Part shown: in pieces, positions 1-7,170 of the stretch
How the letters are laid out: each line of letters opens with the position of its first letter
How positions within the stretch are numbered: the stretch's first letter is position 1
NCBI GenBank assembly: GCA_937926755.1
Contig: CALBBA010000080.1
Span: 1-9,916 of the forward strand
Origin: an uncultured Collinsella sp.
GTDB taxonomy: Bacteria > Actinomycetota > Coriobacteriia > Coriobacteriales > Coriobacteriaceae
DNA: 9,916 nt
Direction of reading: 5' to 3'
The notes under the pieces: generated by a model
What the model saw: the letters and a program-made list of their open reading frames with translations, nothing else
Databases searched by the model: none
Told to the model about the DNA's origin: nothing
Made by a program: the position numbers and the translations under genes

Positions 1-2425
1 CTTGAGCCGCCTCGACGGCGCGACGGACGCGAGCGACGGCACGGCCAATCTCATCGGCCTCGAGCAAGGTTCCGTCGACCATAAGACGACGGACGCCGGC
101 GTCGAGCAACTGCGGTACCTGCGGCGTGAGGTCGATGGGGTAAGCATCGTACAAGCGAGAGCGGCCATGGATGTCGGTGCGTACGGGCATGACCTTGCCG
201 TCGATATTCTTGAGCGAGAGCTTGCGGGCACGCAGGCGGCAGTTGGCGCAATCGTGGATGCAGCCGTTGGCAACCTGCAGAATGCAATGCTCGCTTGTCA
301 TGACGCGTGGGCGGCCAAAGACGGTGATGCCCAGAGTCGCGGGCGCGGCGGCGCCGAACGAGACAATCTCGTCGAGCGTGATCTCGGGCGAGAGCCAAAA
401 CGCACCGGCCCCGCGCTCGGCAAGCGCCTCCATGCAGGGCGTGTTGTGCACCGGCAGGCAAGAGCGAATCTCGGCCGTGGCGCCAACCTGGGCGGCCAGG
501 GCAAGCTCAGAGATGTTGCCAATAGCGACCGTGGCGCCGGCAACAACCCACGGGTCGACGCGCTCGTGGTCAACGGCACGGCAGACCTCGTCGAGCACGG
601 GCACGATGCCCTGCTCAAACGCATCGGCGGGGGAGAGCTCGGCCGCATCGAGCGCGTCGGTGGTCATGTAGATGCGCGTTGCACCCTCCGCTCGCGCTGC
701 CTCGGCGGCCTCGAGCGAGGTGACGGTGGCGCAGATCTGCGGCTCGTCGCGGTAGTGCTCGGGCATGGGCCGCGTACATTTGTCGAGCACCGGCAGCTCG
801 AGCGTGCGGGCACGCTCGTCATACGGTGCCAGAATGGCCTCCTCCAGCGCCTTGCAGGCGGCGGCGCGCACCTTGTGCACAGCGGAGAAGCCCATGCCGC
901 AGCCCTTATCGAGCGCCACATCAAAGCTCGCGGACTCAAAGGGCGAGGACCCCATGCGGCCCACATGCTCTACCAGATCGGACGCCTCGACCGCGCGGGT
1001 CTTGGCGGCCTCGACGGTAAAGCCCGTGGCCGTGGCCGTAAGCGAAGGGGCGTCGCAGCAAGTAAGCGTGACGGCAAACGGTTCGCCCAAACGCGCCACA
1101 ACGGTTACATCAACGGCGCGGCGGCGCAGCACATCGCGCTTGAGCGCGGCGCCGGCAGCGTCAATGGCGCGCTGGCTTCGAATCACGCGCACGCGGCAGC
1201 CCTCGGGCATGCTGCGAGGCACGCGGCACTCGATGATGTCACCGGCGGCGGCATCATCGGCGGCAATGGTGGTCAGGAACTGGTCAAACTCGTTATCGTG
1301 GCGAAGCTCCAGCAGGTCGCCCGTGCCCACGGGCTCAAACAGCTCAATGCGGGCGATGGCGGCGCGCCGACGGCGGTCGTCGGGCTTGAGGCCGCGCACA
1401 TCGCGGTTGGCCGGGCGGCTGCCCAGCACCGTGCCCACGATCTGGCCGCGGTTGTTGGAACGCTCATAGCTCATCATCTCGTCGCCCGAGGTGCCGTCCT
1501 GATAGGCGTGCGTAAAGTCGCGGTTAAAGCAGCGCTTGAGCTGGCGCTGGCGGGCGGCTTTCTCGTCCTTGGCAACGGTGGTTCCGGCCAGCATGTCATC
1601 AATCTGATGACGATACACGTCGACGATGGAATACACGTAATCGGGGGCCTTCATGCGGCCCTCGAGCTTGAGCGATGCGGCGCCGGCGTCATACAGACGG
1701 CGAACAAGCTGCGAAGTGTTGGTGTCGCGCGGGCACAGCGCGCGCTCGCGTCCGGCAGGGGAGAGCGAGCGGCCGTTCTCGTCAATTAGCTTGTAGGGTA
1801 GGCGGCAGGGCTGGGCGCACATGCCGCGGTTGGCCGAGCGGCCAGCCATGGCAAAGCTCGACAGCAGGCACAGACCCGAGTAGCAAAAGCAGATGGCACC
1901 GTGGCTAAAGACCTCAAGGTCCACATCGGGCGCGGCGTTGTGAATGGCGGCGATCTCGTCGATGGAGAGCTCGCGCGAGAGAGTCACGCGGTCGGCGCCC
2001 TGCTCACGGCACCAAAGGGTTCCGCGGTCGTCGTGGATGTTCGCCTGGGTCGAGATATGCGTCTCGATGCCGGGCATGGTGCGCTTGACCTCAAAGAACA
2101 GGCCCCAGTCCTGGATGATGAAGGCGTCGGCGCCCAGCGTGGAGCAGCGATGGATGAGTTGCAGCGCATCGCCCATCTCAGACTGCTTGATGACGATGTT
2201 TACCGTGACGTAGACGCGCGACCCGGCTAGATGCGCGGCGCGGCAGGCTTGCTCAAAGGCCTCGTCGGTAAAGTTGGTTGCCTTGCGGCGGGCGTTGAAG
2301 CTGCCCATGCCGCAGTAGATGGCGTCTGCCCCGGCAGCGAGCGCGGCGGCAAAGGGCTCGGGCCCTCCGGCGGGCGCCAAAAGCTCGGGTCTGCGGTTGG
2401 TGGTTCGACTGGCGGTTGCGGTCAT
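1..2425 (-). CDS. Long U32-family protein with DUF3656-like region (RlhA/TrhP-related), 3' end cut by window
   Basis: The frame is open from the ATG at 2425 to the window edge, giving at least 808 residues. The ATG follows GAAAGGCAGG at a suitable distance. The N-terminus has the U32 opening PELLAPAGGPE. Residues 171-189 match the U32 signature (E-x-F-x2-G-A-I-C-x4-G-x-C-x-L-S), followed by GRSxNRGxCxQPCR at 195-208 and LKLEGRMK near 250. Cys179, Cys186, Cys203 and Cys207 or Cys231 are candidate Fe-S ligands, because related U32 proteins (UbiU/UbiV) bind a [4Fe-4S] cluster through four cysteines. A DUF3656-like middle part lies at roughly 330-500. The C-terminal half carries a second cysteine set, C714, C722, C726 and C729. 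Despite the 'peptidase U32' label, studied members (RlhA, TrhP) take part in hydroxylation of rRNA or tRNA bases, and an RNA-modification role is the best guess. The substrate cannot be told from sequence. It is divergent from ridA with no evident functional tie to it. Confidence 0.93.
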   Translation of the reverse strand, partial: MTATASRTTNRRPELLAPAGGPEPFAAALAAGADAIYCGMGSFNARRKATNFTDEAFEQACRAAHLAGSRVYVTVNIVIKQSEMGDALQLIHRCSTLGADAFIIQDWGLFFEVKRTMPGIETHISTQANIHDDRGTLWCREQGADRVTLSRELSIDEIAAIHNAAPDVDLEVFSHGAICFCYSGLCLLSSFAMAGRSANRGMCAQPCRLPYKLIDENGRSLSPAGRERALCPRDTNTSQLVRRLYDAGAASLKLEGRMKAPDYVYSIVDVYRHQIDDMLAGTTVAKDEKAARQRQLKRCFNRDFTHAYQDGTSGDEMMSYERSNNRGQIVGTVLGSRPANRDVRGLKPDDRRRRAAIARIELFEPVGTGDLLELRHDNEFDQFLTTIAADDAAAGDIIECRVPRSMPEGCRVRVIRSQRAIDAAGAALKRDVLRRRAVDVTVVARLGEPFAVTLTCCDAPSLTATATGFTVEAAKTRAVEASDLVEHVGRMGSSPFESASFDVALDKGCGMGFSAVHKVRAAACKALEEAILAPYDERARTLELPVLDKCTRPMPEHYRDEPQICATVTSLEAAEAARAEGATRIYMTTDALDAAELSPADAFEQGIVPVLDEVCRAVDHERVDPWVVAGATVAIGNISELALAAQVGATAEIRSCLPVHNTPCMEALAERGAGAFWLSPEITLDEIVSFGAAAPATLGITVFGRPRVMTSEHCILQVANGCIHDCANCRLRARKLSLKNIDGKVMPVRTDIHGRSRLYDAYPIDLTPQVPQLLDAGVRRLMVDGTLLEADEIGRAVARVRRAVEAAQ

Positions 2426-2725
2426 ATCCTGCCTTTCAAAATGCTCAGATATTCAAAAGTATAGTGGTGCCGTTGCGGCAGGCGATGCCCGTGCTCCAAG
2501 CGGGATAAAGTCTTCAGCAGCTTAGGCTGGCTGACCCCGTGGAGAACCGTTCAGCTGCCAACGGGCGCCGTTGGGCGATAAAATATTCTCGCAAGCTGAT
2601 AATATTCTTGCATCAAACAGAAACCTTGAGTACCATCCCAATCAAGCGCGGTGTTCAGACCGAACTGTGCCTCCCGGTGTGAACGCCGCGCTCACGCTTT
2701 CTCAACTGATCGTAAGGAGATAAAC
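2426..2725. promoter_or_regulatory. Divergent intergenic region between the U32 gene and ridA
   Basis: I see no gene in this 300-bp stretch. On the minus strand TATACT (2463-2458) is a good -10 element about 33 bp before the U32 start codon, but no convincing -35 lies upstream of it. A GC-rich inverted repeat CCAACGG-GCG-CCGTTGG sits at 2558-2574. It is followed by an AT-rich block with two near-identical 12-mers, AATATTCTCGCA (2582-2593) and AATATTCTTGCA (2601-2612), 19 bp apart, and a GATAAT hexamer at 2599-2604 that could be a -10 element for ridA. The ridA promoter is therefore probably within about 2570-2640, but this is inference. Confidence 0.4.
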
Positions 2726-3103
2726 ATGAGCAAGACCGTCGTGTCTTCCGATAACGCACCCGCAGCCATCGGCCCGTATTCCCCTGGTATCCAGACCGGC
2801 AACATGGTGTTCCTGTCCGGCCAGCTTGGCATCGACCCTGCAACCGGCAAGATGCCCGAGGGCGTCGAGGCCCAGGCCAAGCAGTCCCTCGCCAACGTCG
2901 AGGCCCTGCTGACCGCTGCCGGCGCCACCTTTGCCGATGTCGTCAAGACCACGGTCTACCTGGCCGACATTGCCGACTTCGCTGCCGTGAACGAGATCTA
3001 CGCCTCCAAGTTCGAGGCTCCGTTCCCCGCGCGCAGCGCTTTCCAGGTTGCCGCCCTTCCGGCTGGCGGTCTGGTTGAGATTGAGGTCGTCGCCGCTCTC
3101 TAA
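2726..3103 (+). CDS. ridA: RidA/YjgF/UK114 family enamine/imine deaminase
   Basis: This 125-residue protein has the usual RidA length. The ATG at 2726 follows a near-perfect AAGGAGA at 2714-2720; the frame is open further upstream to 2651, but that stretch has no family similarity. Family features are the opening SxNAPAAIGPYSPG, the FLSGQLGIDPATG core, and the C-terminal FPARSAFQVAALPAGGLVEIE block. Arg103 corresponds to the conserved arginine that binds the substrate carboxylate, and Glu120 to a conserved active-site glutamate. RidA is a soluble homotrimer that hydrolyses reactive 2-aminoacrylate and related enamines/imines made by PLP enzymes, releasing ammonia. It is monocistronic, ending at a strong terminator. 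The purine operon begins about 1.1 kb further on. In organisms with the full cluster, the PLP enzyme YgeX would generate aminoacrylate-type intermediates, so a link is conceivable but unproven. Confidence 0.95.
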   Translation: MSKTVVSSDNAPAAIGPYSPGIQTGNMVFLSGQLGIDPATGKMPEGVEAQAKQSLANVEALLTAAGATFADVVKTTVYLADIADFAAVNEIYASKFEAPFPARSAFQVAALPAGGLVEIEVVAAL

Positions 3104-3133
3104 GGCGTTGGCAACAACTAAACATGACATGCA

Positions 3134-3171
3134 AAAAGACCCTGCAGCGCGTGCGAGCTGCAGGGTCTTTT
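3134..3171. terminator. Bidirectional rho-independent terminator
   Basis: A perfect 15-bp inverted repeat, AAAAGACCCTGCAGC (3134-3148) with GCTGCAGGGTCTTTT (3157-3171), encloses an 8-nt loop. On the plus strand the hairpin ends in TTTT, 31 nt after the ridA stop. On the minus strand it ends in TTTTT, 45 nt beyond the regulator stop. It sits between two convergent genes and can serve both. Confidence 0.92.
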
Positions 3172-3215
3172 GTCAAGTGACGGGTCGCTTGTGGAGCCGC
3201 GCTCCATTTTGCTCG

Positions 3216-3872
3216 TTAGCCCTCCTTGCGGACTTTTTGCAGGTAGCGGTAGACGCTGGGCTCCGAGATGCCCAGTGCGGTGGCGGCGCAGGCCACGGCA
3301 CCCTTGAGCATGAACACTCCGTTGCCGTTGAGGTGGCGAATGACGTCCACGCGGTCGCTCTGACCAAGCGACGCTACATCCAGCCCGCGCGCGCTCAGCA
3401 ACTCGGAAATACTGCGGTCGATGAGCTCCTGCGTAGACTCCGAAAGACTTTCGACCTCGATAGACGCGGGCTCCGCCTGCCTTGGCACAGCGTCGAAGCA
3501 GGCCATGAGCTGCTGAGTCATGGCGTTGATGGAGCGTATCGTGGAAAGATCGGTGTTGACGCAGAGCATGCCGACGATCTCGTCATTCTCGCGGATAAAG
3601 TACGTCGCTGACTCCAACGTCTTGCCTCCGGCGCCGCGGCCCTCGTAGCCCGTAATAAACGGCAGGTCGCGATACTTGGCGTCGTGCATGATCTTGAGCG
3701 CCAGATCGGTGGCGGGGCCGCCGACCTTGCGGCCGCTCACGATGCCGTTGCGAATATCGACGATGGCGTGGTCGGGATCCGAGAAATCGTGCAGCACGAT
3801 TTCGCTGTTCTTACCGAGTATCTGCTCCAGGAAATCGACCATCGGCAAAAAGCGGCGTACGGTCTCGTTCAC
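3216..3872 (-). CDS. YheO/DauR-like transcriptional regulator (PAS-like domain plus C-terminal HTH)
   Basis: I take GTG at 3872 as the start: AAAGGAG lies 6 nt upstream and the product then begins NETVRRFLPMVDFLEQILG, where YheO-type domains begin. In-frame ATGs at 3923 and 4013 lack a good Shine-Dalgarno and would add unrelated residues. The product is 218 aa, close to the family norm. Residues about 8-115 form the YheO-like PAS domain (GKNSEIVLHD, then NDEIVGMLCVNTDLS). The C-terminal 185-218 is the HTH_22-type helix-turn-helix (FMLKGAV, then LGISEPSVYRYLQKVRKEG). Family members such as DauR control catabolic operons in response to a small ligand. The gene is divergent from the permease-ssnA-ygfK set across a 352-bp spacer, so it is the likely local regulator of purine use. 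Ligand and sign of control are unknown. Confidence 0.9.
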   Translation of the reverse strand: MNETVRRFLPMVDFLEQILGKNSEIVLHDFSDPDHAIVDIRNGIVSGRKVGGPATDLALKIMHDAKYRDLPFITGYEGRGAGGKTLESATYFIRENDEIVGMLCVNTDLSTIRSINAMTQQLMACFDAVPRQAEPASIEVESLSESTQELIDRSISELLSARGLDVASLGQSDRVDVIRHLNGNGVFMLKGAVACAATALGISEPSVYRYLQKVRKEG

Positions 3873-4108
3873 GGGCAACTCCTTTGGGTGAAATCGGAAA
3901 TGTTCATAACAATTTTTTCTCATGGTAACACGGTGTCTATTGACTCGCATATTCGCAGGTACATTGCGTAATACAGACGAGCGGTAGGATTTTGGCGGTA
4001 AACGGTTGACCAAAAGAAAAGTTAGATGGTATTTTGACCAGACACTTTCCTGACCTGCGGAAATGCGTTATTTCAGCTGAAGAATAGTCTGATAACAAAA
4101 AATTATTA

Positions 4109-4137
4109 TTGAGAATGAGAATCATCTTTAATACGAT
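4109..4137 (+). promoter_or_regulatory. Candidate sigma70-type promoter of the permease-ssnA-ygfK operon
   Basis: TTGAGA at 4109-4114 (5 of 6 to TTGACA), a 17-bp spacer, and TACGAT at 4132-4137 (4 of 6 to TATAAT). Transcription would start near 4144, giving a leader of about 80 nt before the permease ATG. The spacing is ideal but the -10 is only moderate, and a competing promoter lies further upstream. Confidence 0.4.
4111..4129 (+). promoter_or_regulatory. Fur-like operator
   Basis: GAGAATGAGAATCATCTTT matches the classical 19-bp Fur box (GATAATGATAATCATTATC) at 14 of 19 positions. It has two consecutive GAGAAT hexamers in place of GATAAT, followed by the inverted CAT half. It lies across the -35 and spacer of the candidate promoter, where a repressor would block RNA polymerase. 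The match is by eye. Iron control fits operon products that include an Fe-S flavoprotein, but it is inference. Confidence 0.45.
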
Positions 4138-4224
4138 ATGCAATGAAGGCACAACCTCAACCCCGCACTGCGTCACAATAGAGCGTTAGATGCGAAAACA
4201 ACTACTTCGAGGATTGGTGGTCAA

Positions 4225-5619
4225 ATGACCCAGGAGACGGTTACGAACGGCACTGAAGCCCTGTTCACTCGTGAAGGCATGCCTCCCGTTAAGGAAATGA
4301 TCCCGTGTGCCCTTCAGCACGTACTGGCTTCGTTTGCCGGTATCATCACCCCGGCTGTCATCATGGCCGGCGTCTACGGCTTTAATAGCCAGCAGAGCAC
4401 CGACATCATTCAGGTCGCGCTCATTCTTTCGGCGATCGACACGGCCCTTCAGGCCTTCGCTCCCTTCCGTCGCATCGGCGGCGGCCTGCCCATCGTCATG
4501 GGCGTTTCGTTCGCGTTCCTCCCGGCCCTCCAGGCCATGGGTGCCTCGGGCTTTAGCTTTGGCGCTCTGCTGGGCGGCGAGATCGTCGGCGGCGCCGTCG
4601 CGGTCCTCTTTGGTCTGGCCTACAGCAAGATTAAGTGGCTGTTCCCGCCTGTCGTGACCGGTACGGTCATCTTCTCCATCGGCGTTTCTCTCTATCCCAC
4701 GGCTGTCAAGTATATGGCCGGCGGTATGGGTACGCCGCTGTGGGGCACCCCGCAGGCCTGGTGCGTCGCTCTTATCACCTTCGCCGTGGTCTTTGCGCTC
4801 GCCAACTTTGGCAAGGGTACGCTCAAGCTGGGATCCGTGTTCTTTGGCATGATCGTTGGCATGATCGTTTCGATTCCCTTTGGCATGATCGACTTCTCCA
4901 GCGTCGCTACCGCTCAGGTCTTCGCCCTTCCCAAGCTCATGCCCTACGCGCTCGAGTTTGATCCCGAGGTCTGTATTACCCTCGCCGTCGTGTTCCCCAT
5001 GGTTGCCATCCAGGTTATCGGTGACGTCTCCGCCGCCTGCCTGGGCTCCATCGACCGTATGCCCACCGAGCGCGAGCTCTCCGGCGCTATCGTGTCCCAG
5101 GGCCTCACCTCTATGGTCGGCGGCCTGCTGGGCGGTCTTCCCACCAGCGCCCTTGGCCAGAACGTGGGCATCATCTGCTCCAACAAGGTCGTCAACAAGT
5201 GGGTCTTTGTGATCATCGCTGCCGTCTTTGCCATCGCCGGTCTGTTCCCGCAGCTCTCTGCCGTCCTTTCCGCTATCCCGCAGCCCGTCATCGGCGGCGC
5301 GACCGTCGGCGTCTTTGGCACCATCACCATGAACGGCGTGCGCATGTTCACCCGCGAGGGCCTCACGCAGCGCACCACCACCATCGTCGGTACCTCCGTC
5401 GTCTTTGGCCTGGGTATCTGGATGGCCAGCGGTTGCCTTGCCGGCGAGGGCATGCCCGCCTGGGTGTCCACCGTCATCGGCTCCAATGCCGTAACCCCCA
5501 CCGCCATCATGGCCATTGTCCTTAACCTGATTCTTCCGCAGACGCCGGTCGTGGCTCAGCACATCGATGCTGCCAAGGACGCTGCCGTGGATCTGGTCTT
5601 GCCCGAGAGCAAGAAGTAA
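4225..5619 (+). CDS. NCS2-family purine (xanthine/urate-type) permease
   Basis: This is a 464-residue, very hydrophobic protein of the usual NCS2 length (about 14 membrane segments). Features in order: the TM1 motif LQHVLASFAG with His32 at the place of the conserved NCS2 histidine; GLPIVMGVSFAF at 88-98 (TM3); the TM8 stretch IQVIGD at 262-267; and the NCS2 signature region with Gln312-Asn313-x-Gly315 and Asn320-Lys321. The family imports uracil, xanthine or urate by proton symport through the inner membrane, and the two downstream genes point to an oxidised purine. Oddities: XanQ and relatives carry an essential Glu in TM8 (E272) and an Asp in TM9 (D304); here the aligned residues are Gln263 and Gln292, while Asp267 (XanQ D276) is kept. 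The signature Thr is Asn320. The ATG at 4225 has only a modest ribosome binding site (GAGG at 4209-4212, GGTGG closer). First gene of the set. Confidence 0.9.
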   Translation: MTQETVTNGTEALFTREGMPPVKEMIPCALQHVLASFAGIITPAVIMAGVYGFNSQQSTDIIQVALILSAIDTALQAFAPFRRIGGGLPIVMGVSFAFLPALQAMGASGFSFGALLGGEIVGGAVAVLFGLAYSKIKWLFPPVVTGTVIFSIGVSLYPTAVKYMAGGMGTPLWGTPQAWCVALITFAVVFALANFGKGTLKLGSVFFGMIVGMIVSIPFGMIDFSSVATAQVFALPKLMPYALEFDPEVCITLAVVFPMVAIQVIGDVSAACLGSIDRMPTERELSGAIVSQGLTSMVGGLLGGLPTSALGQNVGIICSNKVVNKWVFVIIAAVFAIAGLFPQLSAVLSAIPQPVIGGATVGVFGTITMNGVRMFTREGLTQRTTTIVGTSVVFGLGIWMASGCLAGEGMPAWVSTVIGSNAVTPTAIMAIVLNLILPQTPVVAQHIDAAKDAAVDLVLPESKK

Positions 5620-5814
5620 CCAATTCGGTGCTATTCGTCGGCGGGCGTATCGCCTCGTCCGCCGACGTCATGCGGCGCCAAGCCGCACTTCAAAGGGTTT
5701 GTCCCTTTGGTGAAGCGTTGACGGGAGAGGGCCCGTTTCCGGTGTAGGCCGGCGCTTCGCACTCCGCCATGTCAGAGGTGTCAAACCCCGCCCCTGATGT
5801 TGAAGGGAGCATCC
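5620..5814 (+). other. Intercistronic hairpin array between permease and ssnA
   Basis: These 195 nt have no gene but contain back-to-back perfect stems: GTCGGCGG/CCGCCGAC (5637-5644, 5659-5666), TGCGGC/GCCGCA (5671-5676, 5682-5687) and CAAAGGG/CCCTTTG (5691-5697, 5703-5709). Next is a GAAGCG/CGCTTC helix (5712-5717, 5753-5758) that encloses two small stems, ACGGG/CCCGT (5721-5725, 5732-5736) and CCGG/CCGG (5739-5742, 5749-5752), like a three-way junction. No T tract follows any stem, so these are not typical terminators. They may stabilise or process the mRNA or act as an attenuator. I match no known riboswitch class. Confidence 0.6.
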
Positions 5815-7170
5815 ATGCTTCTGGTCGCTAACGGTTCTGTCTTTACCCGCAATGCTCAGACCCCGTTCATTCCAAAAGGTGCGGTCGCCATTGACGGAGA
5901 TACGATCGTCGAAGTGGGCCCCGAGTGCGAGCTCAAGGCCAAGTACCCGGATGCCGAGTACGTCGACGCCCGGGGCAACCTCATCATGCCCGGACTCATC
6001 AACTGCCACACCCACATCTACTCGGGTCTGGCCCGCGGCCTTGCCATTAAGGGCTGTAATCCCACCAACTTCCTGGAGAACCTTGAGCAGCAGTGGTGGA
6101 AGATCGACGACAACCTGACGCTCGACGGCACCAAGGCCAGCGCCTATGCCACGATTCTGGACTCCATCCGCGATGGCGTCACCACGATCTTCGATCACCA
6201 CGCGAGCTTCTGCGAGATCCCGGGCAGCCTCTTTACCATTAAGGACGCCGCTCAGGAGCTGGGCATGCGTTCGTGCCTGTGCTACGAGGTCTCCGATCGC
6301 CGCGGCCAGGAAAAATGCGACCAGGCCATTGCCGAGAACGCCGAATTTGCCCAGTGGGCCGCCAAGGAGCGTCGCGATAACGACAATCATATGATCGCCG
6401 CCATGTTTGGCGGTCACGCCACCTTTACGCTTTCGGACGAGACCATGGATAAGATGGCCGAGGCCAACAACGGCCTGACCGGCTTCCACATCCATGTGTG
6501 TGAGGGCATGAATGACGTGTGGGATTCCCGCCTCAACCGCGGAGGCATCAGCCCGGTCGAGCGCCTGCTGCAGCACAACCTGCTGGGTCCCGACACCATG
6601 CTGGGCCACTGCATCCACGTGACGCCTGCCGAGATGGATATCGTCAAGGAGTCCGGCACCTGGCTCGTCAACAACCCCGAATCCAATATGGGTAACGCCG
6701 TGGGCTGCGCCCCCGTGCTCGAGTTCTTCCGCCGCGGCATCCCCGTGTGCATGGGCACCGACGCCTACACCCACGATATGCTCGAGAGCCTTAAGGTCTT
6801 CCTGATCATTCAGCGTCACAACGCCGCCATGCCCAACGTGGGCTGGTGCGAGGCCATGACCATGCTGTTCGAGAACAACGCCAAGATGGCAAGCAAGTAC
6901 TTCGATCGCAAGCTCGGCGTGCTCGAGGCCGGCGCTGCCGCCGACGTCATCGTCATGGACTACAAGCCCTTTACGCCGCTGAGCGAGGAGAACATCGACG
7001 GCCACATGCTCTTTGGCATGATGGGTAAAAACTGCCGCACCACCATCATCAACGGCCGCGTCCTGTACAAGGATCGCGAGTTCGTTGGCATTGATGAGGA
7101 AAAGATCAACGCGTGGACCATGGCTGAGTCCAAGAAGCTCTGGAGCACGCTCAACGATCGCGCCTGCTAA
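5815..7170 (+). CDS. ssnA: SsnA-type aminohydrolase (amidohydrolase superfamily), purine catabolism
   Basis: The product is 451 residues, against about 442 for E. coli SsnA. I place the start at ATG 5815, preceded by GAAGGGAG at a good distance; an in-frame ATG at 5797 has no ribosome binding site. It has the small beta-sandwich start (LLVANGSVFTR) and then the metal-dependent TIM-barrel hydrolase motifs: His65 and His67 (CHTH), the SsnA-type DHHAS with His128-His129, FHIHVCEG with His225, His227 and Glu230, GHCIHVT with His265 and His268, and MGTDAYTHDM with Asp316. This set matches the mononuclear aminohydrolase layout of the guanine deaminase/chlorohydrolase type, so the catalytic residues look complete. 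SsnA belongs to the anaerobic purine degradation cluster, where it is thought to hydrolyse a ring or amine of a reduced purine intermediate; the exact substrate is not readable here. Cytosolic. It lies 195 nt after the permease and 148 nt before ygfK, all in one direction. Confidence 0.93.
   Translation: MLLVANGSVFTRNAQTPFIPKGAVAIDGDTIVEVGPECELKAKYPDAEYVDARGNLIMPGLINCHTHIYSGLARGLAIKGCNPTNFLENLEQQWWKIDDNLTLDGTKASAYATILDSIRDGVTTIFDHHASFCEIPGSLFTIKDAAQELGMRSCLCYEVSDRRGQEKCDQAIAENAEFAQWAAKERRDNDNHMIAAMFGGHATFTLSDETMDKMAEANNGLTGFHIHVCEGMNDVWDSRLNRGGISPVERLLQHNLLGPDTMLGHCIHVTPAEMDIVKESGTWLVNNPESNMGNAVGCAPVLEFFRRGIPVCMGTDAYTHDMLESLKVFLIIQRHNAAMPNVGWCEAMTMLFENNAKMASKYFDRKLGVLEAGAAADVIVMDYKPFTPLSEENIDGHMLFGMMGKNCRTTIINGRVLYKDREFVGIDEEKINAWTMAESKKLWSTLNDRAC

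Larger units (their letters stand above)
3873..4224. promoter_or_regulatory. Divergent control region between regulator and purine operon
   Basis: This 352-bp stretch shows no plausible gene and is clearly more AT-rich than its surroundings. It contains TTGACCA twice (4006-4012 and 4034-4040, 28 bp apart), the inverted pair TTTTGG (3990-3995) and CCAAAA (4010-4015), the perfect 10-bp palindrome TTCAGCTGAA (4072-4081), and a Fur-like box with an overlapping candidate promoter (listed separately). A second possible promoter is TTGACC (4006-4011), 18 bp, TATTTT (4030-4035). The palindrome or the TTGACCA repeats are candidate operators for the divergent regulator. I recognise no purine, xanthine or other known riboswitch. 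Confidence 0.6.

Noticed and set aside
2..1789. 595-residue open frame on the plus strand
   Set aside because: It is antisense to the U32 gene, whose motifs and frame are clear. High G+C at third positions keeps opposite frames open, and the translation shows no family motifs.
3873..4013. Upstream extension of the regulator to ATG 3923 or 4013
   Set aside because: The extra residues do not resemble the family, and the only strong Shine-Dalgarno precedes the GTG at 3872.
3873..4224. Purine or xanthine riboswitch before the permease
   Set aside because: I could not find the conserved cores of the purine riboswitch or the xanthine (NMT1) motif; the region looks like protein-bound control DNA.
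5691..5709. CAAAGGG/CCCTTTG hairpin as a terminator after the permease gene
   Set aside because: The stem is short, with no T tract behind it, and ssnA follows in the same direction with no clear new promoter.
5668..7005. 445-residue minus-strand frame opposite ssnA, and the 458-residue one opposite the permease (4186-5562)
   Set aside because: Both are shadows of well-supported genes, with low-complexity composition and no motifs.
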